DNA from: Caulobacter zeae | GTDB taxonomy: Bacteria; Pseudomonadota; Alphaproteobacteria; Caulobacterales; Caulobacteraceae | Length of the DNA: 64,000 nt | Reading direction: 5' to 3' | Assembly (NCBI RefSeq): GCF_002858925.1 | Contig: NZ_PJRS01000049.1 | Span: forward strand, 1-64,000 | Shown here: piece after piece, positions 62,200 through 64,000 of the stretch | How the letters are laid out: each line of letters opens with the position of its first letter | How positions within the stretch are numbered: position 1 is the stretch's first letter | Notes under the pieces: model-generated | What the model saw: the letters and a program-made list of their open reading frames with translations, nothing else | What the model was told of the DNA's origin: nothing | Databases searched by the model: none | Program-made: the position numbers and the translations under genes

Positions 62200-63995
62200 C
62201 CGGCCTTCTGGCTGGCGATCCAGGCGTCGACCTGGGTCTCCAGCACGTCGAGCGGCACAGAGCCGTTCTTCAGCACCGCGTCGTGGAAACCGCGCAGGTC
62301 GAACTTGAGCCCCAGCGCCGTCTCGGCCCGCGTGCGCAGCTCGCGGATCTTAAGCTCGCCCAGCTTGTAGGCCAGGGCCTGGCCGGGCCAGGTGATGTAG
62401 CGGTCGACCTCGGCCTCGATGTTGGTCCGCGACAGGGCGGTGTTGTCGAGCATGAAGGCGATGGCCTGGTCGCGGGTCCAGCCCTTGGAATGGATGCCGG
62501 TGTCGACCACCAGTCGGCAGGCGCGCCACATCTCGTAGGACAGCCGCCCCATGTCCTTCTCGGGCGTGTCGTAAAGGCCCATCTCGATGCCCAGGCGCTC
62601 GGAATAGAGCCCCCAGCCCTCGACGAAGCCGGTGAAGAAGGCCGCGTTCTTGCGGAACTCCGGCAGGTCCAGCTCCTGTTGGAGCGCGATCTGGTGGTGA
62701 TGGCCGGGCACCGCTTCGTGCACCGTCAGGGCCGGCATCTCGTAGAGCGGCCGCTGGTCCAGATGGGTGGTGTTGACGAAATAGACCCCGGGCGAGCCCG
62801 TGCTGGCAAAGCCGGCGTTGTAGTAGGCCGTGGTGTTGCCCTCGGCGATCTCGGCCGGGATCTCGCGCACGGTATAGGGCAGGCGGGGCAGGGTGGCGAA
62901 CAGCTTGGGCATCCAGCCGTCGATGGTCTTGGCCAGGAACGTCGCCTCGCGCATCAGCTCGGCCGGCGTTTTGGCGTAGTATTTCGGGTCGGTGCGCAGC
63001 TTGTCGATGAACGCCTTGCGATCGGGCGCGACGCCGCTCTTGCGGGCGACCTCGTCCATCTCGGCGCGGATGCGGGCCACTTCCGACAGGCCCAGCTGGT
63101 GGATCTCCTCGGGGGTCTTGGTCGTCGTGGTCATCACCCGCACCTGGTAGGCGTACCAGGCCGGCCCCTGGGGCAGGGCGGCGGCGGCCACGTCCTTGCG
63201 GCACCTGGGGGCGTAGTCCTTCTCGTAGAAGTCCGACAGCGCCTGGTAGGCGGGATTGACCTTGCCGGTGATGGTCGCCTTGGCGCGGGCCTGCATGGCG
63301 GTCCAGTCGGCGTCGGCGATCGTCGCGGGTTTCTTGCCCTTGAACGGCTTGTAGAAGGCCGAGGCCTCCGGATCCTTGGCGATGGTCGCCGTGATCGTAG
63401 CCCCGAACGCCTTCATCGGCGCGCACGGCTGGACGTAGCCCTTGGAGAGGCCCTCGCGCACCGTGGCGATCGAGGCGGCGTTATAGGCCGGATAGAGGTC
63501 CAGCCGCTTCAGGTAGCTGTCGTAGTCGGCCTTGGTGAAGAACGGCAGCATGTCGGGCAGGGCGGCGAAGTACTGGTGCCAGCTGCCGATGCTGGAAAAC
63601 AGCATGGTGCGCTGGCCAAAGCGATTGCCCTCGACCTGCTCGCTGAGCATGCGGTGCAGTATGGCCTTGTTGACCCGGTCGGGCTGGGTGAGGCCGGCGT
63701 CGGGAATGGCGTCCAGCCGCGTGAGAAAGGCTTGCGCCTCGGCGGCGCGGCGATCGGCGAAGGCCAGGGACGGATCGTCCAGCTGGTCGTCATAGGTCCG
63801 CACCCCCAGCAGGGTGGCCTGCAACGGCGCGCCCTTCAGCCACCAGGCCCAGTGCTCGTCGACCAGGGCCTTCAGCGCCGGCGAGGCGACGCCGGCCGAG
63901 GCGGTCGCCGCGGGCGCCTGGGCCAGGGCCGGCGACACCGAGGTTCCGGCCAGTACGGCGGCCACGCAGGCCGCTCCCATCCACCGCTTGAGCAT
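62196..63995 (-). CDS. DUF885-family metallopeptidase-like protein, exported
   Basis: 599 residues. Signal peptide (MLKRWMGAACVAAVLAGTSVSPALAQ). Helical protein of the DUF885 family with zinc-motif TVHEAVPGHHHQIALQ (H426, E427, H432) and the later conserved FTGFVEGWGLYSERLG, which supplies the third ligand in gluzincins. Members are thought to be periplasmic carboxypeptidase-like enzymes; activity is not proven for most. The ATG at 63995 leaves a complete protein, and the few remaining window bases hold no other feature. Confidence 0.9.
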   Translation of the reverse strand: MLKRWMGAACVAAVLAGTSVSPALAQAPAATASAGVASPALKALVDEHWAWWLKGAPLQATLLGVRTYDDQLDDPSLAFADRRAAEAQAFLTRLDAIPDAGLTQPDRVNKAILHRMLSEQVEGNRFGQRTMLFSSIGSWHQYFAALPDMLPFFTKADYDSYLKRLDLYPAYNAASIATVREGLSKGYVQPCAPMKAFGATITATIAKDPEASAFYKPFKGKKPATIADADWTAMQARAKATITGKVNPAYQALSDFYEKDYAPRCRKDVAAAALPQGPAWYAYQVRVMTTTTKTPEEIHQLGLSEVARIRAEMDEVARKSGVAPDRKAFIDKLRTDPKYYAKTPAELMREATFLAKTIDGWMPKLFATLPRLPYTVREIPAEIAEGNTTAYYNAGFASTGSPGVYFVNTTHLDQRPLYEMPALTVHEAVPGHHHQIALQQELDLPEFRKNAAFFTGFVEGWGLYSERLGIEMGLYDTPEKDMGRLSYEMWRACRLVVDTGIHSKGWTRDQAIAFMLDNTALSRTNIEAEVDRYITWPGQALAYKLGELKIRELRTRAETALGLKFDLRGFHDAVLKNGSVPLDVLETQVDAWIASQKAG

Positions 63996-64000
63996 GTTTC

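Overview
The window is GC-rich alphaproteobacterial chromosome, most likely from the Caulobacteraceae (Caulobacter or a close relative). The reasons are the codon usage with strong GC at third positions, the gene content (hslV/hslU, fabA-fabB-fabI, an alphaproteobacterial kup, DUF2794 next to DUF1223 and acnA, a split ccm set, many Tat and TonB-era periplasmic peptidases), a near-consensus Caulobacter housekeeping promoter at 47636-47665, and several families of GC-rich palindromic intergenic repeats. I see no rRNA, tRNA, CRISPR array or prophage. Most of the window is ordinary core chromosome, densely coded on both strands.

Layout. 1-390: tail of an IS481-like transposase. 0.4-5 kb: DUF6624 protein, argG, a small membrane protein and kup (all minus). 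5-9 kb: Rrf2 regulator and flavodoxin-like quinone reductase, an SDR, MarC, pyrF. 9-12 kb: alanine dehydrogenase with a divergent Lrp regulator, then a Tat-exported carbonic anhydrase. 11.8-19 kb: alpha-2-macroglobulin and its partner penicillin-binding protein 1C. 19-22 kb: minus-strand operon for an FAH-family hydrolase, a maleylacetoacetate isomerase homologue, a cytosolic carbonic anhydrase and a DedA protein. 22-26.5 kb: ABC ATPase plus a permease fused to an M1 peptidase. 26.7-30.8 kb: DUF4142 lipoprotein, CoA transferase, aldo/keto reductase, Bax-inhibitor-1-like protein. 30.9-35.4 kb: DUF2794, a tandem pair of putative small RNAs, DUF1223 and aconitase. 35.6-36.9 kb: ccmA-ccmB. 37-40.4 kb: EmrA/EmrB-type efflux pump with its TetR repressor and a palindromic operator. 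40.4-40.9 kb: a ParD/ParE-like toxin-antitoxin pair. 41-43.7 kb: fabA-fabB-fabI for unsaturated fatty acid synthesis. 43.8-47.6 kb: SH3-domain protein, 2-hydroxyacid dehydrogenase, S9 peptidase. 47.6-48.6 kb: a roughly 1 kb lower-GC island with a structured RNA candidate and a DUF3800 gene. 48.6-57 kb: CoA hydrolase/transferase, MoeB/ThiF protein, hslV, an NTF2-like protein, hslU, ftsK. 57-64 kb: ccmC-ccmD-ccmG, Spy-like protein, EamA transporter and several secreted proteins ending with a DUF885 peptidase.

The two places that most deserve attention are both non-coding. (1) The DUF3800 island at 47.6-48.6 kb carries an approximately 86-nt element with closing 5'/3' pairing, preceded at the right distance by a strong promoter; DUF3800 genes are known to be accompanied by structured RNAs. 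(2) Between DUF2794 and DUF1223 lie two diverged tandem copies (period about 282 bp) of an RNA unit with a shared hairpin, a shared C-rich single-stranded stretch, a covarying enclosing helix and each its own intrinsic terminator; this looks like a duplicated trans-acting sRNA, perhaps of the GsrN type.

Smaller points: an exact 18-bp in-frame duplication inside the ParE-like toxin, a TetR operator in front of the efflux operon, loss of the usual active-site serines in the MaiA homologue, a gene wedged between hslV and hslU, and a repeat element read as protein at the start of pbpC.
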